Program-made: the position numbers and the translations under genes
From: Brucella haematophila
GTDB taxonomy: Bacteria; Pseudomonadota; Alphaproteobacteria; Rhizobiales; Rhizobiaceae
NCBI RefSeq assembly: GCF_005938105.1
Contig: NZ_VCPE01000015.1
Coordinates: 1 to 64,000 of the forward strand
Reading direction: 5' to 3'
DNA: 64,000 nucleotides
Notes under the pieces: generated by a model
Database searches by the model: none
What the model was told of the DNA's origin: nothing
The model's input: only the letters and a program-made list of their open reading frames with translations
Shown: piece by piece, positions 8,924 to 17,181 of the stretch
How positions within the stretch are numbered: position 1 is the first letter of the stretch
Layout of the letters: every line of letters starts with the position of its first letter

Positions 8924-9841
8924 TTATGTCGTAACGAACCGATCAAGTTTGCCCAGCGTCTCCAGACCAAGCTCAATTGCCCCGAAGCCTTTGGCCGTCT
9001 GGAACTCAGCGGCTGTGCTGAACACCATTCCCAGGGTCACTTTCGTGAAGCCGTCCTGATCCTCAAACGACGCCCATGCATCAGCATGTTTGGGTCCATT
9101 CTCGCCCCAAAGCAACGTATAGCCGAGCCGTTCTTCCGTCTTGACCTCACCGTAGCGGTGGTGGTTCGGGTAGACTGTACCGTCAGGCCCTATCATGTCG
9201 AAGACCCATTCGCCGCCTTGACGCAGATCGATCCTCTTTGTGCGACAGGAAAACCCTTCCGGTCCCCACCAAAGCGGCAAAGTCTCAGGGTTCATCCACG
9301 CCTTCCAGACCACCCCACGCGGGGCACGAATGACTTTCTGCAACACCATGGTGCGCTCGGCAGCATGGGCCAGATTGTCCAGTCCTGCTCCGAAGCCCGC
9401 TCTATAACCAGCTTCCATGTCACCGGACAGCGAAGCCAGTTGCACCGTCACCACAATACTGCTGTGCCCACCGAGGTCAGAAAAAATAGCCGTGACCAAT
9501 GCAGCCGATTGCTTCACGCCCTCGCAGGAGATTACCTCATAGTTCGCGCTAAGCTTTGCAGGCTGCAACTCCAGCCAGCCGCATTCGCAGTGAATATCGG
9601 GCTGACCATTCACCTTGCGTAGAGAAACCTCACGACCGCCAATCCGGGTATCAGCTTCCAGAAACTCCACCTCGACAGCAATCGTTGGCGCCGCCCAGAC
9701 TGCCCGTGCGGCTGGCGCGGTCCATGCCTGCCAGAGAACGGACACCGGCGCGGCCACGTTTCGCTCAAAGGTCAACGTCGTGAAACGGCTTTCACCGGCG
9801 GGTGCTGCTTCGATGCTACTTGGCTTTTGAATTTGTGTCAT
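8924..9841 (-). CDS. Tandem SRPBCC (AHSA1-type) protein
   Basis: A 305-residue protein built of two START-like AHSA1 domains in a row: one from about residue 20 (LTFERNVAAPVSVLWQAWT) and one from about 165 (MVLQKVIRAPRGVVWKAWMNPETLPLWWGPEGFSC). Single-domain members are about 140-160 residues long, so this is a duplication or fusion. Such proteins are often paired with ArsR regulators and may bind a small hydrophobic ligand; no reaction is established. The gene starts inside the ArsR gene (26-base overlap) behind an AGGAG site and is surely co-transcribed with it. Confidence 0.88.
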   Translation of the reverse strand: MTQIQKPSSIEAAPAGESRFTTLTFERNVAAPVSVLWQAWTAPAARAVWAAPTIAVEVEFLEADTRIGGREVSLRKVNGQPDIHCECGWLELQPAKLSANYEVISCEGVKQSAALVTAIFSDLGGHSSIVVTVQLASLSGDMEAGYRAGFGAGLDNLAHAAERTMVLQKVIRAPRGVVWKAWMNPETLPLWWGPEGFSCRTKRIDLRQGGEWVFDMIGPDGTVYPNHHRYGEVKTEERLGYTLLWGENGPKHADAWASFEDQDGFTKVTLGMVFSTAAEFQTAKGFGAIELGLETLGKLDRFVTT

Positions 9842-10178
9842 TTTCGCACTCCTCCATCACACTCATTACAAATGCATCAAGACGATCCAGACGGGATTCC
9901 CAGATAGCGCGTTGTTCATCCATCCAGCCGCGCGCCGGTTCCAAAGCCTCGGGGCGGATAGCGCAAGTCCGTACCCGTCCATCCTTGGATGACACAATCA
10001 AACCGGCTTCTTCCAGCACGGAGAGGTGTCGCATCACCGTCGGCAGGCGAAGGCCTGTCGGCCCGGCCAGATCTGTCACCGCCGTCGGCCCTCCGGCCAA
10101 ACGGGTCAGGATCGACCGGCGTGTGGGATCTGCCAGCGCGTGGAACAAAAGTGAAAGGTCTGAATCATGCTTAGCCAT
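9816..10178 (-). CDS. ArsR family transcriptional regulator
   Basis: A 120-residue winged-helix protein: LLFHALADPTRRSILTRLAGGP opens the fold and the recognition helix lies in RLPTVMRHLSVLEEAGLI. No metal-binding CxC motif is present, so it is not an arsenic or zinc sensor of the classical kind. This subtype is usually paired with AHSA1 genes, as here. A palindrome TTAGC-N6-GCTAA covers its own start codon, which suggests autorepression. Confidence 0.9.
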   Translation of the reverse strand: MAKHDSDLSLLFHALADPTRRSILTRLAGGPTAVTDLAGPTGLRLPTVMRHLSVLEEAGLIVSSKDGRVRTCAIRPEALEPARGWMDEQRAIWESRLDRLDAFVMSVMEECENDTNSKAK

Positions 10179-10186
10179 ATTGCTAA
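10171..10186. promoter_or_regulatory. Probable ArsR operator over the start codon
   Basis: TTAGC-CATATT-GCTAA is a perfect 5-bp inverted repeat overlapping the ATG of the ArsR gene; a further TTAGCCATTTAGC copy of the half-site lies upstream near 10222-10235. Confidence 0.5.
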
Positions 10187-10207
10187 CTATTCAGATAACA
10201 GCGAAAT

Positions 10208-10250
10208 GCGCAAGAGAAAACTTAGCCATTTAGCGAAGTTTCTCTTGCGC
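10208..10250. terminator. Long hairpin between I78 and ArsR genes
   Basis: GCGCAAGAGAAAACTT pairs with AAGTTTCTCTTGCGC with one bulge. It lies after the I78-type gene on the minus strand and could end that transcript, though no clear T-run follows. Confidence 0.5.
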
Positions 10251-10281
10251 TCGCAGTTCTGTCAGCAGAACAACGACTGAC

Positions 10282-10587
10282 CTAGCCGCAATAGGCGCGG
10301 ATTATTTTTCCGGTGGTCGGGTCGGTTTCAATCGTTATACGTTCCTGCCGGAAATCCATTGTAACCGGATCGCCCGACTTGACCTGGCGGACGATGGTTG
10401 CACCCGTGAGCTGCATGGCAGCGTCGTCCGTCATTTTATCCTTGCCAGCAAGAGTTTCTGCGACATCCTTCTTACAAATCCCACCCGGAGCTTCAGCAGC
10501 GGCTGGGGCCTGCTCTTTTTGACATGCAGCAACGGCAAGCAGCAGCACAGCCCCAAACAACAAAGACGCGCGACGCATGAAATCCAT
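10282..10587 (-). CDS. I78-family peptidase-inhibitor-like lipoprotein
   Basis: About 101 residues starting at the ATG that has AGGA ten bases upstream. A hydrophobic signal ends in the lipobox LAVAAC, so the protein is probably lipidated at the cysteine and anchored to a membrane facing the periplasm. The C-terminal half (CKKDVAETLAGK ... VKSGDPVTMDFRQERITIETD ... GKIIRAYCG) matches the I78 inhibitor family, elastase-inhibitor-like proteins with two conserved cysteines. It stands alone as a single-gene unit divergent from the histidine kinase. Its protease target, if any, is unknown. Confidence 0.8.
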   Translation of the reverse strand: MDFMRRASLLFGAVLLLAVAACQKEQAPAAAEAPGGICKKDVAETLAGKDKMTDDAAMQLTGATIVRQVKSGDPVTMDFRQERITIETDPTTGKIIRAYCG

Positions 10588-10776
10588 GATCAAGATATCC
10601 TTTCAGCAATATAATTGGCTACTGGCATCGCATGACCGCGAAACTTCAGTGACCTTGCGAAGGTGCATAATCGCTCTCAGATGACCAGAACATGAACGCG
10701 GCGCGATTTCCGGTTGGCGCAACAAATCTGTGCCGGTATGTTTTGCTCCAACAGCGATTGATATCAGGATGAGCAT

Positions 10777-12339
10777 ATGAACCTGCACAATGGAAGACCA
10801 TGGGCGAGATTCCACCCTGCCCCGCTCCCATTTGTCATATGGTTGCTGCTCAACCTTCTGGTGATTGGCGGCCTCGCCTTTTACCAGCGATCAGAATTGT
10901 TGTCCGAACTCCAGGCGGCCAGCTTCACGTTACATCGTGAAGCTTCCCAGCGGGCCGTTCAGCATGATGCTCATTTGACAGCGCTTTCAACGATTGCACA
11001 ATCCAAGGTACGCACTGCCGAGCTCTCACGAGATGACGTGTTTCTCGAGGTTGCTACGACCATCACGCGCTTCTATCCGCGCATAGATGAGATACAACTT
11101 GTGCCGATCAATCCCACAACACCCGTCACCGGCACAAGAGAGCTGGAACCGGAATTAACCGCAGATATACGCGCGGCGGCACTGTCGTCGAGCGGGGTCC
11201 CCACATTGTTCGCACCGGCAGCGCGTCCCGGGCATTACATGATTGTAAAGCGGAGCCCGAACAACGATGATCCCCACGACGGACTGGCGCTATCGATCAA
11301 TGCCGACGCCCTTATCAGTTCGGACGATGCATTCTGGCAACGCAACGGTGTCGCACGACGAATTCTCATGCCTGATGGAACGGTGCTTTTCAGCCACCCC
11401 GCTTCATTTGGTACAGCGCTCTTTTCCAAGCAATTGGGCAGCGCCTCGCAGCCACTTCTTTTCGAAACCGCAATGAATGTGGGATGGGCTGCTCTGCTGC
11501 CACTAGATCAATTGATCCCGCTCCTCGTTCTCACAAACTTGCTGTTCTTCGGAGGACTGGTGATCCTTCGCCAGATAAAACGCACGCGCCAGGCAGAGCG
11601 TCGCGCGGAGCTAAGCAGCCTCGAGGCCCGACTAGCCCATGCTTCGCGCGTCAATACAATGGGCGAAATGGCAAGCGGCATGGCGCATGAACTGACACAG
11701 CCGTTGACGGCGCTTCTGGCTGGCGCGCAGGCCGGGCGCCGACTATTGAGCCGGAACAACACAACAGCGCTGGCCGATGCGCTTGATGATATGGTGGATC
11801 AAGCGCGGCGCGCTTCCGCTATTCTGGACCGTCTGCGCAACTGGTCACGACCGCAACGCAGAGAGAACACACAAGCCGATCTCCGTCTTTCGATGCAAAA
11901 TGTTCAGACCTTGCTGGCTCCGGAAGCAAAGCGGCAAAATGTCGATATAGAACTTTTGATGCCTGACAGCCCCTTGATGGCTGCAGTAGACCCTGTGGAG
12001 ATGGAACAAGTCATGTTCAATCTCCTGCGTAATGCCATCGAGTCCTTTCATGATACGGGCACCGGCAGTGATCGGCGGGTCAAAGCTTCTCTGAAGGCTG
12101 ATGGAAGCGTGGCCATTCTCGAAGTTCAGGACAACGGCCCCGGCGTAGCGCCAGAACTGCTGCCTCGTCTGTTTACGCCCTTTACCACCAACCGTCCTGA
12201 GGGAACCGGCCTCGGCCTCGCCTTGAGCCAGCGCCTTGTCGAACGCTTCGGCGGCGAGATTTCCTATATCCCGCAGGAGCGAGGCGCGCTATTTCGCGTC
12301 GCGCTTCCTATTGTTGCCGACAGAGAAAGTTTAAGTTGA
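10777..12339 (+). CDS. Membrane sensor histidine kinase
   Basis: A 520-residue kinase. A transmembrane helix near residues 18-38 is followed by a periplasmic sensory region of about 200 residues, a second helix near 245-265 (LIPLLVLTNLLFFGGLVIL), a short coiled linker, and the HisKA domain with phospho-acceptor His304 in ASGMAHELTQPL. The ATPase domain shows the N box (MFNLLRNAIESF), the G1 box DNGPGV and the GTGLGLALS box. Its stop codon overlaps the response-regulator start (TGATG), so the two are translationally coupled. The architecture resembles FixL/TtrS/DctB-type kinases with FixJ partners; the signal is unknown. Confidence 0.92.
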   Translation: MNLHNGRPWARFHPAPLPFVIWLLLNLLVIGGLAFYQRSELLSELQAASFTLHREASQRAVQHDAHLTALSTIAQSKVRTAELSRDDVFLEVATTITRFYPRIDEIQLVPINPTTPVTGTRELEPELTADIRAAALSSSGVPTLFAPAARPGHYMIVKRSPNNDDPHDGLALSINADALISSDDAFWQRNGVARRILMPDGTVLFSHPASFGTALFSKQLGSASQPLLFETAMNVGWAALLPLDQLIPLLVLTNLLFFGGLVILRQIKRTRQAERRAELSSLEARLAHASRVNTMGEMASGMAHELTQPLTALLAGAQAGRRLLSRNNTTALADALDDMVDQARRASAILDRLRNWSRPQRRENTQADLRLSMQNVQTLLAPEAKRQNVDIELLMPDSPLMAAVDPVEMEQVMFNLLRNAIESFHDTGTGSDRRVKASLKADGSVAILEVQDNGPGVAPELLPRLFTPFTTNRPEGTGLGLALSQRLVERFGGEISYIPQERGALFRVALPIVADRESLS

Positions 12340-12947
12340 TGGTCCAGCCTGTCTATCTTGTGGATGACGACGCAGCGGTCAGAAAGGCATTGAGCCTTCT
12401 GCTCTCGACCATTGATATCGACGTCAGGACTTTTGCCGATCCATCCGCATTCCTTACGCAACTGCCACGGCTGACGCCGGGGTGCCTGATACTCGACATT
12501 CGGATGCCAGTGATGACAGGCCTCAAACTGCAGGAGCTACTGGAGGCACAGGCAGTCGACTGGCCCGTGATCATTATTTCCGGCCATGGTGATATCGAAG
12601 CCTGTCGCCGCGCTTTTCGCAACGGAGCGGTGGATTATCTTTCCAAACCCGTTGATGAGCAGGACTTGATCGATGCAATCCAGAAAGCCCAGCAATTGCT
12701 GGAAAAGCGGTTGGGCAGCAAGGCATTGAAGGCCGAAACCCTTGCCTTGCTCGATGCATTGACCGCGCGCGAGCGTGAGGTTCTGGAGCACATAGCACAG
12801 GGCTTCACCACCCGTCAGATTGCGGACGGTCTTGGCCTGTCGCCACGCACCATAGACAGCCACCGCGCCGCCATTGGCGTAAAACTGGGTACCACATCTC
12901 AGGCGGAAATGACCCGTCTATGGTTGGAAGGGAACATAAGTCAGTAG
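12339..12947 (+). CDS. FixJ-type response regulator
   Basis: A 202-residue regulator. The receiver domain shows the acidic pocket LVDDD near residue 10, phospho-acceptor Asp53 in LILDIRMPVMTG, and the lysine in YLSKPVDEQ. The C-terminal LuxR-type helix-turn-helix (LTAREREVLEHIAQGFTTRQIADGLGLSPRTIDSHR) spans about residues 138-175. The TTG three bases upstream is in frame, but the ATG in the TGATG overlap with the kinase is the natural start. It is the partner of the kinase; the next gene encodes a secreted HbpS-like protein and may be a target. Confidence 0.92.
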   Translation: MVQPVYLVDDDAAVRKALSLLLSTIDIDVRTFADPSAFLTQLPRLTPGCLILDIRMPVMTGLKLQELLEAQAVDWPVIIISGHGDIEACRRAFRNGAVDYLSKPVDEQDLIDAIQKAQQLLEKRLGSKALKAETLALLDALTAREREVLEHIAQGFTTRQIADGLGLSPRTIDSHRAAIGVKLGTTSQAEMTRLWLEGNISQ

Positions 12948-13032
12948 AACTACGGATAAGATCGCAAGGGCTACGGATTCAGTTTTTGGACCTGTGGAGT
13001 TAGGTAACGTTCATCGAAAACGAGGAACGACC

Positions 13033-13515
13033 ATGATCCGCAAACTTGCAATTATCGCTTTGTCGCTGGCTCCGGCTACCGCTTTCGCCCAAACTCTTCC
13101 AACGACGCCCTATCTGCCGCTTGATCTAGCAACCAAAGCCGCTCAGGCAGCGCTGGATGCGTGTGTCGCCAAGGGTAACAATGTAAGCGTTGCAGTTGTG
13201 GCCCGCGATGGATCGACAAAAATTCTGCTCAAAGCCGACCTTTCTGGCCCGCACACCGGCAACAGCGCCGTAGGAAAAGCGTTCACGGCAGCAGCTCTTG
13301 GCCGCGACTCCGGCGAACTTGCCGAGTTTATCGCTTCAAAGCCAGCCAATAGCGGCATGCGTGATATGGATTCGCGCTTTGTCATCCAGGCTGGTGGGCT
13401 GCCGATCAAGATTGGCGATGCGCTCGTTGGCGGCATTGGCGTCGGTGGCGCGCCGTCGGGCGCAACAGACGCAGAATGCGCACTGGCCGGCATTCAGGCA
13501 ATTGTAGCGAAGTAA
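13033..13515 (+). CDS. Secreted heme-binding HbpS/GlcG family protein (DUF336)
   Basis: A 160-residue protein when started at the ATG behind GAGGAA; an in-frame upstream ATG at 12994 lacks a ribosome site. Residues 1-20 form a signal peptide ending in TAFA, so the product is periplasmic. The remainder is one GlcG/HbpS domain with the glycine-rich C-terminal segment GDALVGGIGVGGAPSGATDAECA typical of the family. HbpS of Streptomyces binds heme and modulates a two-component system; this gene directly follows a kinase/regulator pair, which makes a similar role possible but unproven. Confidence 0.85.
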   Translation: MIRKLAIIALSLAPATAFAQTLPTTPYLPLDLATKAAQAALDACVAKGNNVSVAVVARDGSTKILLKADLSGPHTGNSAVGKAFTAAALGRDSGELAEFIASKPANSGMRDMDSRFVIQAGGLPIKIGDALVGGIGVGGAPSGATDAECALAGIQAIVAK

Positions 13516-13524
13516 AAAGAGCCG

Positions 13525-13551
13525 TCGGGGCCGTATTTTAATCGGCCCCGA
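13525..13551 (+). terminator. Hairpin after the HbpS-like gene
   Basis: TCGGGGCCG and CGGCCCCGA form a nine-pair stem with loop TATTTTAAT. The T-run is missing, so it may be a weak or rho-assisted terminator. Confidence 0.6.
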
Positions 13552-13635
13552 TATCACGGTCTTGTAACAGCTTTCCTTTTCATGGATGAAGGCGGAACAA
13601 TTCGCTCCATCGGCTTGTGAAACAGGGAAGCTCTG

Positions 13636-14049
13636 ATGACTGTTACGATATACCACAATCCGAAATGTGGCACGTCTCGCAATACGTTGGCGATGATCCG
13701 CGCGAGTGGAGAAGAACCTGTCATCATCGAATATGTACAAAACCCGCCACCGCGCGACCGACTGGTCGAGTTGCTGAACGCGATGCAGATGACGCCGCGA
13801 GCACTCCTTCGCGAGAAGGGCACGCCTTATGCAGAACTGAAGCTGCAAGATTCAAAGTGGACCGATGATGAATTGATCGACTTCATGATGGCGCATCCGA
13901 TCCTCATCAATCGACCGATCGTGGAAACGCCGCTTGGTACCAAACTTTGCCGTCCGTCAGAACTGGTTCTCGGTCTTCTCGATAAACCAGTTACGACATT
14001 CACCAAAGAAGACGGTGAAACAATCACTTACGAAAAAGTGTCACCTTGA
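13636..14049 (+). CDS. arsC: Arsenate reductase, glutaredoxin-dependent type
   Basis: A 137-residue ArsC of the E. coli plasmid R773 family. The nucleophilic cysteine is in HNPKCGTSRN (Cys11), and the arginines that bind the oxyanion are expected in MAHPILINRPIVETP and the following KLCRPSE. The enzyme reduces arsenate to arsenite with glutathione and glutaredoxin. No arsR, arsB or acr3 gene is adjacent, so it is a solitary copy; some solitary ArsC/Spx-like proteins have other roles. A GGGAAG site supports the start. Confidence 0.9.
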   Translation: MTVTIYHNPKCGTSRNTLAMIRASGEEPVIIEYVQNPPPRDRLVELLNAMQMTPRALLREKGTPYAELKLQDSKWTDDELIDFMMAHPILINRPIVETPLGTKLCRPSELVLGLLDKPVTTFTKEDGETITYEKVSP

Positions 14050-14055
14050 TATGTG

Positions 14056-14886
14056 TCAAGCCTCGCTGTTGGCGAGGAAGGCCCGGACACGTTCAGCGAC
14101 CTGAATTGTCGCGGGCGTATAGACCATCAAGTTGAGATCCGGGCGACCATCGATTGCGAAGGTGGAAAATTCGAGTTCGATCGGCCCAAGTTCGGGATGA
14201 TGGAGACGTTTGACACCCTCCCCCGACCAGACGACCTCGTTGTCCCGCCACAATGCGGCAAACTCCGGACTCATCTGCGTCAGTTCCTCGACAAGTTGCG
14301 CAATTTCGGCACCAGCACCCGCGCGCGCCGCATCTGCCCTGAAGGCACCCACAACGAACCTTGCGACACGCAACCAGTCTTCCTGCGCGGCCTTCACCCG
14401 CGAGTCCGTGAACATCATGCGCAGAATGTTTCGCTCGCGCCGGGAACGCTTTGCATAATCCGTCAGGATCATGCTGGCAGCTTTGTTCCAGGCAATCACA
14501 TCCCAGGTCGCAGTCCTGATGAGCGCAGGGCTATTGGGAATAGCATCAAGCACGCCTTGCAATCTTGGCGTGATGCCGTCTTGCTCTTGAAACCGCACTT
14601 CCGGAGGATGTCCGAACGCCAGAACATGGAGATGTACGCGCTCCGGTTCAGTCAGCATCAATCCCTTGGCGATACGCTCAAGCACATCTGCCGACGGCGC
14701 GCCGCCACGACCCTGCTCCAGCCAGGTGTACCAGGTCGGGCTGATATTGGCGCGCTGCGCGACTTCCTCTCTCCGCAGGCCCGGCGTCCGCCGGCGCCCG
14801 GTTGGAAAACCGAACGACACCGGATCAAGACGCATACGGCGATCACGCAGAAACTGGCCGAGAGGATTATCGTTGACGAATGGCAT
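14056..14886 (-). CDS. XRE family regulator with MmyB-like ligand domain
   Basis: A 276-residue regulator. The N-terminal helix-turn-helix (FLRDRRMRLDPVSFG ... RRTPGLRREEVAQRANISPTWYTWLEQGR) occupies residues 12-65, and the rest matches the MmyB-like transcription regulator ligand-binding domain, a PAS-like fold described as binding fatty acids in the Streptomyces member. It is divergent from the NAD(P)-binding protein gene at 14984, a very common arrangement in which the regulator represses the oxidoreductase. A 14-bp perfect palindrome lies between them. Confidence 0.9.
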   Translation of the reverse strand: MPFVNDNPLGQFLRDRRMRLDPVSFGFPTGRRRTPGLRREEVAQRANISPTWYTWLEQGRGGAPSADVLERIAKGLMLTEPERVHLHVLAFGHPPEVRFQEQDGITPRLQGVLDAIPNSPALIRTATWDVIAWNKAASMILTDYAKRSRRERNILRMMFTDSRVKAAQEDWLRVARFVVGAFRADAARAGAGAEIAQLVEELTQMSPEFAALWRDNEVVWSGEGVKRLHHPELGPIELEFSTFAIDGRPDLNLMVYTPATIQVAERVRAFLANSEA

Positions 14887-14897
14887 GCCTAGCCTGT

Positions 14898-14911
14898 TGG
14901 TATTTATACCA
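14898..14911. promoter_or_regulatory. Operator for the XRE/MmyB-like regulator
   Basis: TGGTATTTATACCA is a perfect 14-bp palindrome between the divergent regulator and oxidoreductase genes. A second, looser repeat GATTAT-N9-ATAATC lies at 14935-14955 just before the oxidoreductase ribosome site. Confidence 0.6.
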
Positions 14912-14983
14912 TGATAAGATCACTACTTTAACATGATTATTTGCCGGTGATAATCCTCTCCTGACAGGAACGGAGAACAAGAA

Positions 14984-15883
14984 ATGCGTATATTTCTCAC
15001 AGGTGCAACCGGCTTCATCGGTTCACGTATCGTGCCCGAATTGCTTGCCCGAGGCCATCAGGTGCTCGGCCTGACGCGGTCAGATGCTGGAGCAAATGCG
15101 CTCGCTTCGGCGGGAGCGGAAGTCCAGAAAGGCACGCTTGAGGACCTTGCAAGCATCCGCGCCGGTGCGGCTCAAGCTGATGCCGTGATCCATACGGCAT
15201 TCGATCACGACTTCTCCAATTTCATCGCGAATTGCGAGAAAGATCGGCGCGTAATCGAGGCTCTTGGTTCAGTGCTGAAAGGCTCGAACCGGTCGTTGCT
15301 GATCACATCAGGCACCGGCATTGGTGATCCCGGCAACGGTCAGCCCGCAACGGAGAACGTGTTCAACCCTCATCATCCCAATCCGCGTATTGCATCTGAA
15401 CTCGCAGCGCAGCGCTTGCTCGAAGATGGTGTCAACGTGTCAGTCGTTCGGCTTCCACAGGTGCATGACACGATGAAGCAGGGTCTCATCACGCCATATA
15501 TTGAGATATCACGGGATAAGGGAACCGTTGCTTATGTGGGCGAAGGCCTGAACCGCTGGCCCGCGGCACATGTTCTCGATGTCGCGAAGCTCTATGCTCT
15601 CGCTTCCGCCAGAGCAAAGCCTGGTGAGCGGTATCACGCTGTCGCAGAAGAGGGCATCACCATGCGGGACATTGCCGAAGTGGTCGGAACGGGGCTTGGC
15701 CTGCCGGTCATCTCCCTTTCGCCTGACGAGGCAACGAACCATTTCGGATGGCTCTCCATGTTCGTCAGCTTCGACATGCCAGCGTCAAGCACACAAACGC
15801 GGGCAACACTGGGCTGGGAGCCAAAAGGACCAAGTTTAATATCGGACCTGAAAGAAATGGATTACGGAGCCATTCGACCGTAG
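14984..15883 (+). CDS. NAD(P)-binding SDR, atypical/extended epimerase-like
   Basis: A 299-residue Rossmann protein with the nucleotide motif TGATGFIGSR at residues 6-15 and an acidic-to-arginine switch in LTRSDAGANAL that suggests NADP preference. It belongs to the extended or atypical SDRs related to NAD-dependent epimerase/dehydratases (SDR_a5 type); the canonical YxxxK is not obvious. Expression is probably controlled by the divergent XRE regulator through the palindrome at 14898. The substrate is unknown. Confidence 0.85.
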   Translation: MRIFLTGATGFIGSRIVPELLARGHQVLGLTRSDAGANALASAGAEVQKGTLEDLASIRAGAAQADAVIHTAFDHDFSNFIANCEKDRRVIEALGSVLKGSNRSLLITSGTGIGDPGNGQPATENVFNPHHPNPRIASELAAQRLLEDGVNVSVVRLPQVHDTMKQGLITPYIEISRDKGTVAYVGEGLNRWPAAHVLDVAKLYALASARAKPGERYHAVAEEGITMRDIAEVVGTGLGLPVISLSPDEATNHFGWLSMFVSFDMPASSTQTRATLGWEPKGPSLISDLKEMDYGAIRP

Positions 15884-16268
15884 AAATCTATCTAAATAAC
15901 AGGAATTTCGCTTTTAATAAAAAAGTCAAAACAGAAGAATATTTGCAAGAAATAGGCCTCACCGTCACAAAAAAACTCTGATAATTCTGCTTGATTAAGC
16001 AAGACAATTTGATAGTAAGGGCGCTCAACAAACAGTCAGGATCACGCCAGAATTCCGGATATGATGAATATTTTTCAAAGCTCCCTGAATATATCGGCCG
16101 TTTTGAAGAATGTGTCATCATTTCCCCTGATGATGGATGCCAGATCAGACGATGCCATTGGGTTGCTGCACACATAAGGTTGCAGCGACCCCGAAACTCT
16201 CAATCATGACAAAACATGAAGTTCGATCTGGCACGACCGGTCGTTCTTAAAAACGTTTGGGTTTTCAA
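15884..16268. other. Intergenic region without a recognisable gene
   Basis: About 385 bases, AT-rich at the left end. A 72-codon TTG-started frame (15991-16209, plus strand) is the only open stretch and has no ribosome site or family resemblance; I do not call it. The promoter of the following methyltransferase-like gene must lie near the right end. Confidence 0.5.
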
Positions 16269-16994
16269 ATGGCTATCTGGACTGAGTTGGCGAGCGCCAG
16301 TAACGATGCTGGCGACCAAATATTGTTGCGGCAAAGAGGCGACATCTACGAAATTCGCTACAACGGGCTGGAATTGATGTCGAACATCAATTTCCAATCG
16401 GAAATCGTTCTCGCTGAACGTTCCCTGAGGTTTTTGCATCGAACACCAAAGAGAATTCTCATTGGCGGACTTGGCATGGGGTTCACGCTGAGAGCGGCGC
16501 TCGACTTTGTTTCGCTGGAAACACAGGTCACGGTGTGTGAACTCATCCCCGACATTGTGGAATGGAACCGCTCATTCATCGGTCATCTCGCTGATCATCC
16601 GCTGTGTGATCGTCGTGTCGAGTTGCAGATCGGTGATGTCATGGAAACCTTGAAACAATCCCCTTCAACGTTCGATCTGATCTTGATGGACACCGACAAT
16701 GGCCCCGATTTTCTCGTGCGGGAACAAAACGACGCGATTTATTCTGGAAACGGCCTGGCTGTGTTGGGCCGCGCATTAACACCAACAGGAACGGCAAGTT
16801 TCTGGTCGGCGACAGCATCGTCCAAATTCGAAAACATGCTTGATGCGGAAAATTGGGACTGGAACCGTCACGACGTGTGCCTGATCAACGGTAGAGCGGA
16901 TGCATTCCACCATGTCTATTCTGTCAATCGAGGCTTGCAGGCTCCTCTGCAATCGCGAAATGCGGGCAATTCCTGTCAATTGATTGGCGCGTAG
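16269..16994 (+). CDS. Spermidine synthase-like methyltransferase-fold protein
   Basis: A 241-residue protein with a Rossmann nucleotide-binding core: GGLGMGFTLRAAL near residue 65 stands where spermidine synthases have GGGDGG, followed by VCELIPDIVEWNR and the acidic FDLILMDTDNGPDFL. An N-terminal beta segment (LLRQRGDIYEIRYNG) also matches spermidine-synthase-like proteins. Residues needed for putrescine binding are not evident, so it is better called spermidine-synthase-like than an SpeE. An in-frame TTG lies 12 bases upstream; the ATG is preferred. It is a single-gene unit with its own terminator. Confidence 0.75.
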   Translation: MAIWTELASASNDAGDQILLRQRGDIYEIRYNGLELMSNINFQSEIVLAERSLRFLHRTPKRILIGGLGMGFTLRAALDFVSLETQVTVCELIPDIVEWNRSFIGHLADHPLCDRRVELQIGDVMETLKQSPSTFDLILMDTDNGPDFLVREQNDAIYSGNGLAVLGRALTPTGTASFWSATASSKFENMLDAENWDWNRHDVCLINGRADAFHHVYSVNRGLQAPLQSRNAGNSCQLIGA

Positions 16995-17009
16995 CAAATC
17001 CAGAATGGT

Positions 17010-17033
17010 AAAGGCGGCTGAATAGCCGCCTTT
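17010..17033 (+). terminator. Rho-independent terminator
   Basis: AAAGGCGGCT and AGCCGCCTTT form a ten-pair stem with loop GAAT, 16 bases after the stop of the spermidine-synthase-like gene. Confidence 0.85.
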
Positions 17034-17181
17034 CATTCAACATCCACATAGCGGCAGCCTTGGCACGCGGGCCCGAGAGAAAATCTACTCACACTGTATA
17101 ATATGCTAGGCGTGCGGCACGCTGGCTGATAAGTCCACGGTACCAAGTCGTGAAAACTACATAGTCAGAGAAGCAGGCATG

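Noticed and set aside
14053-14892. Plus-strand open frame of 279 codons
   Set aside because: It mirrors the XRE/MmyB-like regulator almost exactly and has no domain of its own.
15991-16209. Plus-strand open frame of 72 codons in an intergenic space
   Set aside because: TTG start without a ribosome site and no recognisable pattern.
16269-16994. Annotation as true spermidine synthase SpeE
   Set aside because: The glycine motif is GGLGMG rather than GGGDGG and the putrescine-site residues were not seen.
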